NCBI GenBank assembly: GCA_964017045.1
Contig: OZ024811.1
Location: forward strand, 13,731,818-13,795,817
DNA length: 64,000 nt
Source: Omphiscola glabra
Lineage: Eukaryota > Mollusca > Gastropoda > Lymnaeidae
Direction: 5' to 3'
Shown: positions 1 through 12,400 of the stretch, in pieces
Layout of the letters: each line of letters begins with the position of its first letter
Numbering within the stretch: the first letter of the stretch is position 1
Notes under the pieces: model-generated
Database searches by the model: none
Told to the model about the DNA's origin: nothing
What the model saw: the letters and a program-made list of their open reading frames with translations, nothing else
Made by a program: the position numbers and the translations under genes

Positions 1-345
1 CCCAAAACTACTTTAAAAATTGAATAATTAATCACACTGTGGTACTATTTGTATAATTCAAGTAGCATTTAGCACCATTTAACAGCAAACAACCATTGTC
101 ATACAATTGTTACATTTAAGTAAAATCAAGCACCCTTGGATGTTACGTGACACTGTCAGGGTAATTAAAAACTAGCATTAAATAGAGTATAAAACTGTTA
201 TGATATAGGTGTAATTCAAGTGTAAGAAGCTGTAATATTGCTGTAAAAGGCTGTCATATATCTGTATAATTCAATTATGATTAGATGGAGGAAAATGTGA
301 GAAATGTAAAAGAAACAGGGTCCAAATTTTAACCAAAAATCTGAC
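1..345. other. Intron of the PEAK-family gene (part)
   Basis: AT-rich sequence downstream of exon 11. It holds loose short repeats of AATTCAAGTGT/AGCATTTAGCACC type. I see no exon, RNA or mobile element. Confidence 0.6.
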
Positions 346-488
346 CTGGTCCAGGCAATGTGACATTGCACTGAGCAGCTGTAGGGCAGCGGTCAGTATA
401 ACATTGAGATAAGCATTGGGGTCCAGGGCAAGGGTCTCCCTCAACAGGGCCAGGTGAGAGTCCAGGCTCTCGACAATGTCAAAAGCTC
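346..488 (-). CDS. PEAK-family gene, exon 11 (residues 1781-1828), hinge to helix alphaE
   Basis: The acceptor is atccctggcag before GAGC and the donor is GACCAG before gtcag. The two entry bases complete a Gly codon begun in exon 10. The product (GAFDIVESLDSHLALLRETL, then ending LTAALQLLSAMSHCLDQ) fits the kinase helix alphaE just before the catalytic-loop region. No further exon is visible between positions 1 and 345, so the gene continues outside the window. Confidence 0.8.
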
Positions 489-3400
489 CTGCCAGGGATA
501 AACAATAGACATGTTGTGAGATATCACTGGGCAAGTTGTGTGTGGACCATGTTCTGGGTCAAGTGTAATTATGTGTGCCTCATTTACATTGCAGTAGTGG
601 TTGTGGGCATGAATTGCATTTGCATAGTTTTGTTTTCCTACAAAATTATCTCAGTTTATGCTTTGAATATTCTTGAAATTGAAGAAGGATGCCAAATTTA
701 AAAAAAAAAAGATATTTTTTTTTACCAAAAAAAAAGTCTTACCGATAGCTAGGAAGATGCCAAATTAAAAAAAAATAGTCTTTCCGAAATCTAGGAAGAT
801 GCCAAATTAAAAAAAAAAAATAATATTTGTTTTAACAAAAAAAATAGTCTTACCGATAGCTATAAAACACCTGGCTTGGCTGGAGTCATAGACTGAATTC
901 TGCAAGAGCTGAGATGTCTTGATGAAGTCTGGGGTCAGGAAGGAGAAGGGAATGGTGTCGGCAAACACAGCTGATGGCCTGAGCAGGCTCGGGTGGCTGG
1001 TGATGCATCTCTCCGTGGCAGGACGTGAGTGGAGGACCTGGGGAGAACATTTTCAAACAAATGTGCATGAAGATCAACGTTTTTCAATAATAATGGGGAT
1101 CAAGAATGAACTATTTAATTGTTGCTTTGCTGTCATTGTATTTTCAAAAATTTAGGATGATATTATAATGAAATTGTTCCCATTGAATCATAAAAAATAT
1201 TAATAGAATGGCTGATATTAAAGATATTCAAACAAATAATGGGAACTTTTGGAATAATACCTTACTATACTATTTTATATACTTATCTCTTCATTTGGCA
1301 TCATTAACAACCATGTTATATATAAAGAATAGTTGCCTCCCACAAAGGCTGCAATCAATTGTAGCTGTTTTTTTTGTTTTAAATATCCCACAAGATTAGG
1401 GCACACAAGACCGTTGGCTGTTTGACTACTGACACATTTTAGTTTGTGTTCTGTTCAATCCATTGTGGTAAAGATATTTTCCATTTCCTCTGACCTGACT
1501 CTGCATGTAATAACACATATCAAATGGAGAAAAGAAATTTAAAAAAAAACATCGTATCTTACCATAACCTGACAGGCTGAGCTGTTCATCTTGAGCTTTG
1601 CATTGTAGACAATGCACCGCCCAGAGGCGTGCAAGGGTTGCCCATAGATGTCAAAGTCCGCCCACTTCAGGGAGTTTGGGTTGGGGATGTCCAGCCTGTC
1701 CGAGGAAAGTATCCGCTCACACTGGGCGTAGATGTCTTGCAGGGCATGGAAGGTGATGCTGGTGATTTTCGTGAACACATCTCGCAGCTTTTCTTCATGG
1801 AGTGAAACCTGGGACGATGGGAAAAATTTTGGGCTCATTCTGAATTCAACTGTTGTATGATAGTTCTAGTAGGGTGGCAAGACAGCAGTTAACAATTTTT
1901 TAACCCTTAAAATGCAAGTTGGCTAAAAAAAACAACAACAGAGAACATGAGGAAATCATTTTGAAAAACCCAACAAATAATTTGTTGGAAATAATATAAT
2001 CATCCTTTTGTTGATGGCTTACCAGGAAAGTAAGAGTCCTGTATAATTTATTAAGTTGTGAGGAGAAAAATAACTGTAATTAGCTCTAAATCAAGCCGAT
2101 CTGATGATTTCAGTTTGTATGAGAAAATACAACCAGCCGGTAAAGTTAAGTTATATTTCATTACATGGTAAAAGTTTTAAAAGGATAGCTACATCCTGCA
2201 CGCACCTGAGCATTGGGTCTATTCATTGAGACGTATTGGTCTGACCCGCCAGTATCTGGCCGTTTTGGTTTCCGTCTCGGTGCAGGTCTTGGCCTGGACA
2301 ATGTGCTGCAGTTGGACTGAGTGTCTGACTCGGATGACACCGTCTCTCTGGACACTGACCGACTGGCTGTTGGGGGTGGGGCTGGCAGGTGGTCTGGAGG
2401 AGGTGGGGGAGGTGGAAGCATGCTGGACGTGAGCGATGTGGTCATGATGGACGAAACCGACATCTGTGAGCCTGACATAGATGACAGCTGTAGGGTTGTC
2501 GGGGCCTGGTTGTGTTTCGGGGTGATGTGTGACGGTGACGAGGGCAGAACACCTATAACTGATGCAGTGAGAGATGATGATGCTGAAGACGATGATGACG
2601 ATGATGCTGGGGTAGGTGGAGGAACCTGCGGCGGCTGCGGGACAACAGTGTGAGGCTGCTGCAGCCAGGCATGTGCTATCTGGGATTTGGTCAGCTCGCC
2701 CCCTGACCCCATGCCCGGCAACATGACTTTCTGCATGTTTGAGGTGGCCTCAGCATTGCTGGGCTTCCTGGCAAGGCCTTCCTTCAGGCCAGCAGATTTC
2801 TTAAACCTGGCGTCTTGCGCCTTTTGTTCTGCACTGTTATTAACTTCCTCCTCCTCATTATTTCCATTTGGAATCTCTTCATAGATTGGCTGTGATGCCA
2901 GAAGAATCTTCCTCTGCTCTGTCATTTCAGGCTCAATGAAATTTGGGCCCAAGCCGTTAGATGATGATTGGTCTGGTAAGGAGTTTCCGGAATTCTCTGT
3001 AGAGTTAGCCTCACTTGAGCTGGTTGACGTTGAGTGACCGCTGCTGGACGATTCCTTTGCTGTGAATCCAGGTGTTGAACGGTCAAACTTGGACAAGGAT
3101 CCCTTGGCCTTCAATGGAGACTTGGAAGGGTTCGTTGTTATGGACGTGGAGAGCAATCCGGCAGCAGCTGACCCAGCTGTCAGTGGAGGGCCCACCCCTG
3201 TGGTTGACAGAGGGGGGACAGGTTCAAGGTAACCATCAGCTGGGATGTTCGGACACAGAACTTTGGGACTAGTTGGGGGGTCATAATAGTGGAACATGTT
3301 CCCTTCGGGCTTGGGTAGGATGGACTCATAGAGGTTTTCAAGGGAGCCCAGTGGTGACAGAACCGGGAAGTCAAATTCGTCAAAACCACTTTTGTCCACT

Positions 3401-6400
3401 GAGGCGTTAGATGTGGCAGGGCCGTGGGTCCCAGTTGGAATTGTTACTGAAAATAAAACATAAATTGATTTAGAGTTAGATATAACTGTTAAAAATTTTT
3501 TATAGATTGAAAAAGGGGGGGGGGGGTGCACAAGAAAATAAAACATAACTTTAAGAAAATAAAATATGCATTTAACTTACCATAAAAACAGTTTTAACCA
3601 AATTAACAATGTTGCAATTGTGTTTAATGTTCCAGATTTTTTTTTATTATTCTGGCAGCGGAGACTCAAGAAGACGGTATTTAATGCAGTGTCAAGTTGG
3701 TGGCTGGTCTACAGCCTTTGGTGGTCGGCATTTTGTTTTACTTGAGAGTTTGCCCAACATGAACATTGCAACGGGGGAGATCGGACTTTAAAATGCTGTG
3801 TGGCAATACAGATAATGCCCATGTGTCTCATGTTTGCAGATGATTGCTATGACCAACGGTTGTCAATGAACACTGCATTTAAAATATGATGATACAATGA
3901 TGGCACTGTTTTGTCGCCATTCCCACAGGGCTATCCCCAATGCATGACTTACCTGTGTGAAAGGCCGGCTCATCCCCCAGTGATATTGTGTTTCGTCTGT
4001 TCTCCAACACCCTGACATTTGTAATGTCTGTGACCAACTGAAACATTCAAACACAATAAGGCAAAATATACATGTGTATTTAACATGTTGAGGAGAAAAA
4101 AATTGAATTATTGTGAGTTCAGCTTATTTCCTTTAATATCAATTTCAGACTTTTTTTTTCTTCTTCAGAAATCACTAGATACCAGGAAATACAATTCATA
4201 ATTTGAATGTCTTTGAAGAGAGAAGTCAGGACATACAAGTCATAATTTCAATGTCTTTGAAGAGAGAAGTCAGGACATACTAGTCATAATTTCAATGTCT
4301 TTGAAGAGAGAAGTCAGGACATACAAGTCATAATTTCAATGTCTTTGAAGAGAGAAGTCAGGACACTAAAACTGTAAATAAATACATTAAAAAAAAAAAA
4401 AACAACTGTTCACTTGTTTACTGAAACGAACATGAAAAATCTCATATTGAGTAATGTGTTATTTTCATGATGACATAAGAGCATGATGTCAAGTCATCCA
4501 ATGTCTGCCTTAGAAATGTGTTACATACCACAGGTCAAATGTCAAATGATCCAATGCCTGACTTTGAAGTGTGTTACTTACCACAGGTCCAGAAATATCC
4601 GCCACATTAATTTTCTTGCTTTTCTTATCTCCCCTCGGCAAGGTAGATGACTCCGTAATGGACTTTGCCCTTTTAACGGATGGGGGTTGTGGCGCCCGGT
4701 TCTTCCTGTTCCCTCCCAACTTTCCCAGAAATCCCTTCCTCCCTGGGTTGGCGACAGTCGGTAGTTCAATCTTCTCTGTAAATTTTGGAAGCTCCTCTTC
4801 AATGGTGGACGTTGACCCGCCGGACCATTCGGTGGTGACAAAATCAAAGGAAGTGCTGGTAGGTGACGAAGGCGAGGAGGGGAGGGAGTTTTCTGTTTCA
4901 CGTATGGGAGAGATGGGCGGTGACTGTCCACCTGGTGGTCTGTCCTTGCGGTCCCCGGGCGGTGAGGGTGGTACTGGCATAGATCTTCGAGTCGATTCCC
5001 TGTTCTCTGATCTGGTCAAAGTTCCTGTACCTGAAGGTGAACATTTTAACACAAGACATTAAGCGTACACAATAACCCCACATACAAAAATATGAACATA
5101 AGTGTACATATATTCATATATTTATGTTTGGCAACAGAAAAATAGCACAATTCAAACAGTCAAACATGACATTTTAATCTTGATACGTTGCCACATATAT
5201 TGATATGTTGAGATGTGACAAATTGGGCTGTATCATGGAAGAGTAGAGAACCACTGTCATGCTTGGAAGAGTATTCATTAAAATAGTTGTCAGCCTTCTG
5301 TTAAACTATTTACATAAAATTACAGCGACCACATAATGGAAAAATTTCTAAAATATTTTTGTTTTTTCTAATAAAAATAGTTCCCTAGCATAAAGCCTCT
5401 TAAAAGAACTGCAGAAAAAAACATGTTCAAACTTCAAAAAAAATAAGACTGGTGTATTTTTTGCAAAGTTTATCTTTCCTTTGGCAATCAGTCAACATGT
5501 TATCTGTGTAATGCAAACAATTTTTGACATTGTAAGTAAATAGTTTACAAATCCAAGTTGACTGTTTTTTTTTCTCTACAACAATTTTACTTGAAAGTAA
5601 TTAGATCTAGGGTTGAAGGGTTGGTTTTCTTATGAAGCTGAGATGATTATGGGCCTTGGTTATGCTATAAAACTCCAATGACCCCCCCAACACATTGCAC
5701 AGATTTGCAAACTCTACTTAATCTGACTATTGCCACTGCTCCCTCAGTAAACATGATGCATGGATAAACTCTCAAGCAGAACTCAAACAAGTGGTAAGTA
5801 GTTATTAATATTAGTAGCTGTGGATGTAAAAAAATTGATGTTGCTTAGAAGGTATGATGGATCTGTTTTGGCTTCCCAACCATTAACACGGATTGAACAA
5901 TACACTGAGGACTGCGATAGTATGGTCAGTGGCGTAGGAAGTAGGGTGCGGTCAGAACTTTTTTCTTGGAGGTGGCAGCAAAAAGCGGCTCTAGCCCTAG
6001 AGGCGTCACCGAGCCTAAATGAAATGTTGTAGCATTGATGCATGAACTACAAACCTGATTGGTCGGTTGTGGCTTTGCTGAGTCTCCACTCCAGCTCTCT
6101 TGCAAGGTCTTGGTTCTTTGGGTCAGTTGTTGGACCAGGTTTAGCTGGGGAGTTGCACGGTAAGGATAAATTGAGTCATGCACGGTGAAGTTTCAATACT
6201 TTATTCATACCAACATTTGTAAAATTTCTGATAGATATTTACATTGATATTTATATGAGGCAAAAAAATTTATTTTAATATTCAGGGCTGTTTAATGAGG
6301 GGGTGGGGGTTTGGGGGGGGGGTCTTCAGAGGTTGACAATATTGTACTTTTATTTTTGTCATGCTTAATTTGTGTATCAATAAATACTTTTTCTATGAAT

Positions 6401-9400
6401 GAGGGAGTCAGGTTTTCCTACACTTTTACAGGCCACTGGTTATAAATAAACATGGAAATGATGGTCATTGACAAAGAACCAATACTACTACAATTTGAAG
6501 TAGATTGAAACCTGTGTATCCTCACTGAGCACAGGAACACTGAAGGGGGGGGGGGGAGGCCAATGGACCTCGAACACTGAAGGGGTGGAAGGCCAATGGA
6601 CCTCAAACACTGAAGGGGTGGAAGGCCAATGGACCTCAAACACTGAAGGGGTGGAAGGCCAATGGACCTCAAACACTGAAGGGGTGGAAGGCCAATGGAC
6701 CTCGAACACTGAAGGGGTGGGAGGCCAATGGACCTCAAACACTGAAGGGGTGGGAGGCCAATGGACCTCAAACACTGAAGGGGTGGGAGGCCAATGGACC
6801 TCAAACACTGAAGGGGTGGAAGGCCAATGGACCTTGAACACTGAAGGGGAGGGAGGCCAATGGACCTCAAACACTGAAGGGGTGGAAGGCCAATGGACTT
6901 CGAACACTGAAGGGGTGGAAGGCCAATGGACCTCAAACACTGAAGGGGTGGAAGGCCAATGGACCTCGAACACTGAAGGGGTGGAAGGCCAATGGACCTC
7001 AAACACTGAAGGGGTGGAAGGCCAAAGGACCTCGAACACTGAAGGGGTGGGAGGCCAATGGACCTCAAACACTGAAGGGGTGGAAGGCCAATGGACCTCA
7101 AACACTGAAGGGGTGGGAGGCAATTGGACCTCTAACACTGAAGGGGAGGGAGGCCAATGGACCTCAAACACTGAAGGGGAGGGAGGCCAATGGACCTCAA
7201 ACACTGAAGGGGTAGGAGGCCAATGGACCTCGAACACTGAAAGGGTGGGAGGCCAATGGACTTCAAACACTGAAAGGGTGGGAGTCCAATGGACCTCGAA
7301 CACTGAAAGGGTGGGAGGCCAATGGACCTCGAACACTGAAAGGGTGGGAGACCAATGGACCTCGAACACTGAAGGGGTGGGAGGCCAATGGACCTCGAAG
7401 GTTTATGCCCAAATAGTGTAAAAAACAATGATGTTAAATATCATAATTACCAGAAACGGCGGAAGTTCTTGAAGGTGGAATAGGTGGAGCCATCCGTTTT
7501 GGACTTTTAGGACGCCTCTTGACAACGTTGGGAGCCGTCGTCACATCCTTATCTTTCGCTACCGCTTCCGTTCCCAAACTTTGTGCTGTTGTCACCTGTG
7601 GTGATGATGCAGAGAAAGACGGAGTTGCTGTAGTTGTTGGTGGTTTTGTTGGAGGAGGGACACTTGGTTTCGGCGCCAGATACGGTTTTGGGACATTTGA
7701 TAGCGCATCAACAATATCTTTCTCTACAACTTTTGACTGATGCCTGGAGGCTGGCGGTGAAAATTTAGCCGTGGCTTTCTTCAGCATCATCTTCGGGCTC
7801 GCCAGCCCTTTCTTCCTCTGTGTTGGAGGGCTGGCACTGACTGGTGTTGTTGTTCCCGAAGCAGCAGCTGAAGAACATGATGCGGTAGTGGCAATAGAAG
7901 ACTGATGAATATCAGAGTCCGAACTCTGTGGCGGTTTGGAAGAAAATGATGAAGACTTTGAAAAGATACTACCAGTTGTACTACCAGGGGTTGTGTCCCC
8001 TTTATGTTGCGGTGAATTCTGCGATCCTGGTGGAATGACTAAGAACCCTGATGGTTGTAACAGTTTTGGTCCTATTTTTTTATCAACAGACGAGGAAAGG
8101 TCCTCCTCTGGGTTATCCAGACTCCCTCCCCCCGGTGGAGTGCTTGACGAGTCTTTTCTCTCCAACTTGGCCACCAGCTGGACATCTGGGTTCATGGATT
8201 CAAAACTTTCTGATGACTCCTTTCCCCGCCGAAGAATATTACGAAAAAAAGATGTGATTCCTTTCTTACCTTTAGAATCCCCGTTGGTTTTGTTGTTGAT
8301 TGAATCATTGCTATCTCCGGCCAGCACAAAGTCTTCAAGCCCCAAGGGTGCCTGTGACGGCTTGGCCTCTTTTGGAATGTCTTGTTGTGGTGGTAATGTC
8401 ACAATGCTCTTCCCGACGGTGACCATTTTGAAGACCGGTTCTGGCTGGTTGGTCACCTTTTTGGGAGAGATGGCTTGAGCAAGGTTTGGTTCAGGTGGTG
8501 GGGAGACAGGTGGCCTGGGAGCTTGTCGCTTGACTCTCTGCTGTTTGGTCAAGTCTAGAGTGGCGGCAACAGATGCCATCCTGGCCTCAAAGTCTGAGGA
8601 TTTTTTCCCTTTCAGAGAATCTTTTTTCGTGTCCTTGTAATCAGCATCATCAGTAGAAGATTCATTGAAATCACCATAGTCTCTTAGGACATCATTGAGC
8701 AAGGAAATGGCCTGGAAGCTGTCCATCGTTGAGCTGTCATTCAGGGACAGCTCAAAGCTTCTCACATCATCCGACTCCAGACTAGAGCTCTGGGCTAAAG
8801 ACAAGCCATCTTTTTGGTTAGTGCCTGATTTCCCATCAGTGGATGAGATCCGTGATTTGACATGTGGATTGCTGCTTTTGTCCAAAGAAGTTTTCCCAGC
8901 CATGACATCATCAGGAGACTCGTACAAATTTTCTCTAATGTCCTCGGGATAGAGCCGATCCTTAGGATCACCCCCAACACCACTCCCGGGACCCATCTCT
9001 ACTCCTGAATCTCCACTACCTGAACTAGATCCATAGTTTCCTTTCCAGTCCCCATCAGAATTCAGCGATGTCATCGATGAATTCCCTGATATTCCCGAAG
9101 TCCCAGAAGACTTCAGCCTCTCCAAGTTGGAACTACCTGTTGTCCTTGTTTGCCCATTATTTAAGGTCATGACTTTCTTCTTACCAATCTCACCAGAGTC
9201 ATCTGCCATGCGGACAGACCTCAAGCTCTCGGACTGTCCACTTCCCTTACCAATTTCACTTTTAAACTTCAAGTTTTCAATGGGAGCTTTGGACGGCTTG
9301 GCTCCACTGATTTTTGGAAAAGTCCCGAAAATGTGTCCACGCTTGATGGCATCACAGTCCACTAGAGACTGGAACCTTTCTTTGGCCCACAATTCATTGC

Positions 9401-12400
9401 CAGCAATGTCTTCAAACTCTCTGCATGCTCTTTTAGTGGCCTCGGTCTCAACCTTTAGTAATATTCATTAAAAAAAAATAATTAATGCAGTAAATGCAAC
9501 TCAGCAGGTACTATAAGGAAAATGTTTATGCCTCATATAGATCTATTAGGTGTCCAAAAAAGACAACACCAAAACAAAAAAACATGCAGAGCAACTCTTA
9601 ATTAAGTCTTTAAATCAAATGAATCCCTGGATTACAGAATGAAAATAATTTTACCAAAGACATTAATCCCCAAAAACAGCTGTGCGAAAAGCAAATTGTA
9701 AGTTCAAATGCTTGTTGAAAACTGTAAGGTTTTGTTCTATTTTGTTTAACATTGGGGGGACTGCGTTCAAGCCATTTAAAGTAAGTAAACAGTGGAACAA
9801 GATAGGTTTAGGCTTGAACGAAGGGAGAGAAAAAATTACAGGACAACTGAGAGGACATCTCTGGCTAAATACCTACTTCAGCAGACAAGACAAAACAAGA
9901 AAAACAATTATTTTTTTTTTAAAATTGAAAAACTTAAGTGTCCCCAGTTCATAATGTAACTCTTTCGGTCTCTTTTTTGTTTTTTTGACAGTGGTCATTT
10001 GTTGGCATCGTCTTACATAGAACAATGGTCATTTATAAAGAGTACTCAGGGTTTAAGCTTCACAGTACAGATGGGTTTCGACTCTGATGGCGAATATGGT
10101 GCAGGTGGTTAAAGGTAGTATCTACCACAAAATAAAAAAAGTATTCGACGATGAGAAATTTTTTTAAAATAAAAGGCTGTAATAGAAATCATAAAAAAAC
10201 ACCCTCAAAAACTCAGCACAGATTAAGGCTGAATATTATTGTGGTTTGTATAGACATGGATATAAAGATCTTTGTTAAACCAAACGGTACATTTTGTACA
10301 CAAAATAATATATGACTCGAAAGCTTTTCTGCCAAGTCAACTTTGGTAGGCAATGTAATAAGTGGTCTATAATAGAGCTGCTGCCATAATCTTAACTATA
10401 CAGAGGCGGTCTCATTAATTAATAATCAGCTAACTATTGACTTACCCTATATAAAGCACATCTTATCCTACTTAAAGCACATCTTATCCTATTTAAAGCA
10501 CAGCTTATCCTATTTAAAGCACAGCTTATCCTATTTAAAGCACAGCTTATCCTATTTAAAGCACATCTTATCCTACTTATAGCACATCTTATCTTATTTA
10601 AAGCACAGCTTATCTTTATTTAAGGCACAACTTGCACAAAACCCACCTGTAAATTGCGTGTGTCTGAGTTCCAGACAGTGTTCCCAAGAGCCAGCAAAGC
10701 AAACTGCTTCTCTTCATCGGTCAAAGACAGGTAAATGTTATCAGTGTCCTCACTGCCAGCAGTGACCTCCTCCTCAGGGTACAGGTTATCTAACCCCCCA
10801 TCGTTCCCTATGACCTCTGGTTCAGCATCGGGTATACTGACTTTTCTCTGTTTTGTCTTGGGCTGCCTGTTTTTGGCAAGGCCGTTCTCTTCGGGACTGC
10901 CGGATTTGAGGACCGATGAAGTGAACGACGGGTCTGATTTGACAGGTTTAGAAGATGCGACAGCCGATGAAGGAGAGGTTGCAGACTTGTCAGCTGCCTT
11001 AGCCGCTGGGGTGTGCCTGGACACCACCGTGGCTGTTTTGGTGGCGGGTGCTGGGGTTGTGCCGCCGTCTGTGTTGTTTTGCGGCTGTGCCGTTATTTTC
11101 TTGGCTATTGTTTGGTTGTTGGTGGCTGGAGATGTTTTCAACTTGGATGAAGGGAGTGGCTGTGTGGTGATGATTTTATTACCCTCTGAAGAAATATATT
11201 TGACAGCTCCAGATGCTTGATAACAAACGGACATTGAAAGATTTGTTAATAAATATATACATTCTAAGAAATAAGCAAAAAATGTTATTACTATAATACT
11301 CAAATTGTTAAACTTTGCTGAATATTTTTAGAGCAATAATTAGCAGATTTCAATCTATTTTTACAAAGAACTTTTTTAAAAAGCAATTATTGGCCGATTT
11401 CAAGCGATATATATTTATTTTAAAAATATATTTAAAAATAACTTTTTTAGAGCAATAATTAACTGATTTTAGGCGATGTGTTTATTAAAAAATATATATT
11501 TTAAAAAGAAATGAAGAATTTATCTTACAAATTTACAGTTCACAAAAATTATAACAAATGATTAGATTTCAATTTCAATAGAGTGCAACTAAAAAAATAT
11601 TTAAAAAAAACAACACACAAGATAGCTAAAAACAGCTATCCCATTGACATCTGCAAAACTATTGACGCAGTGCTGTCAAACCTCACCTGAAGTAGTCGAA
11701 GATGCGCTGATAGTTTCCTTTGACAGGACTGTCACCTGATTTTTCACAACACTGGTGGACGATTTGATCTGGCTGGTTGGGCCTGGATACGTTTTTGCAG
11801 GGGCCGATTTCTCAGCTAGAGAAAGAGTTGCTGATGAGGACGAGTCCAAAAGTTCGGTGGATCGAGAGGCATTGAGTTTTTTTTCGCCAGGCTTGGATTT
11901 TGTGTACTTTCGATCTGAGAAAGATTAAACTTTTGAATGAAATAAATCAGAAGCAATATATATATTTAAAAAAAACCCAGCATAACATTATGTAGGTGAA
12001 TGTGAGTAAATTTAAGTTAGAAAAAAACAACAAATGATGTGTCACTGTACTTTGTGTAGCACTCTGAAATAGTGAAACAAAACAAAAACATGTACATAAA
12101 GATGGCAAGATATTGATGGTGAGTGGGGGGCCAGTATTTTAATTGTGTGAGGCTGCCTGGCAAATCAGTTTCCTTGTACCAAGAAATTAGTTTGAGCATG
12201 TAAAAAAAAAAAACAACTGAACAAAAAAAAACAAAAAAATTGTCTAAGCCTGACTGTATAAATTATAAAAGTTGCATATTTCAAACACATATACCCAACA
12301 TTGGCAAAAATCACTGAAGTAATTGGTCCTCTAAGACCGGGATGCTTGTGGACCTGTAATTTAGATTTGATGAGGTGACAGAGGTTGGAATAGACAGGAC

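Noticed and set aside
4571..5062. 163-codon plus-strand frame
   Set aside because: Antisense shadow of PEAK-family exon 6; the same applies to plus-strand frames over exons 3, 4 and 8.
6418..7428. Long open frames of up to 293 codons on both strands (FEVHWPPTPSV-type repeats)
   Set aside because: They arise because a 33-bp minisatellite unit is divisible by three and lacks stops. The array lies in an intron of the PEAK-family gene, and several frames are open at once.
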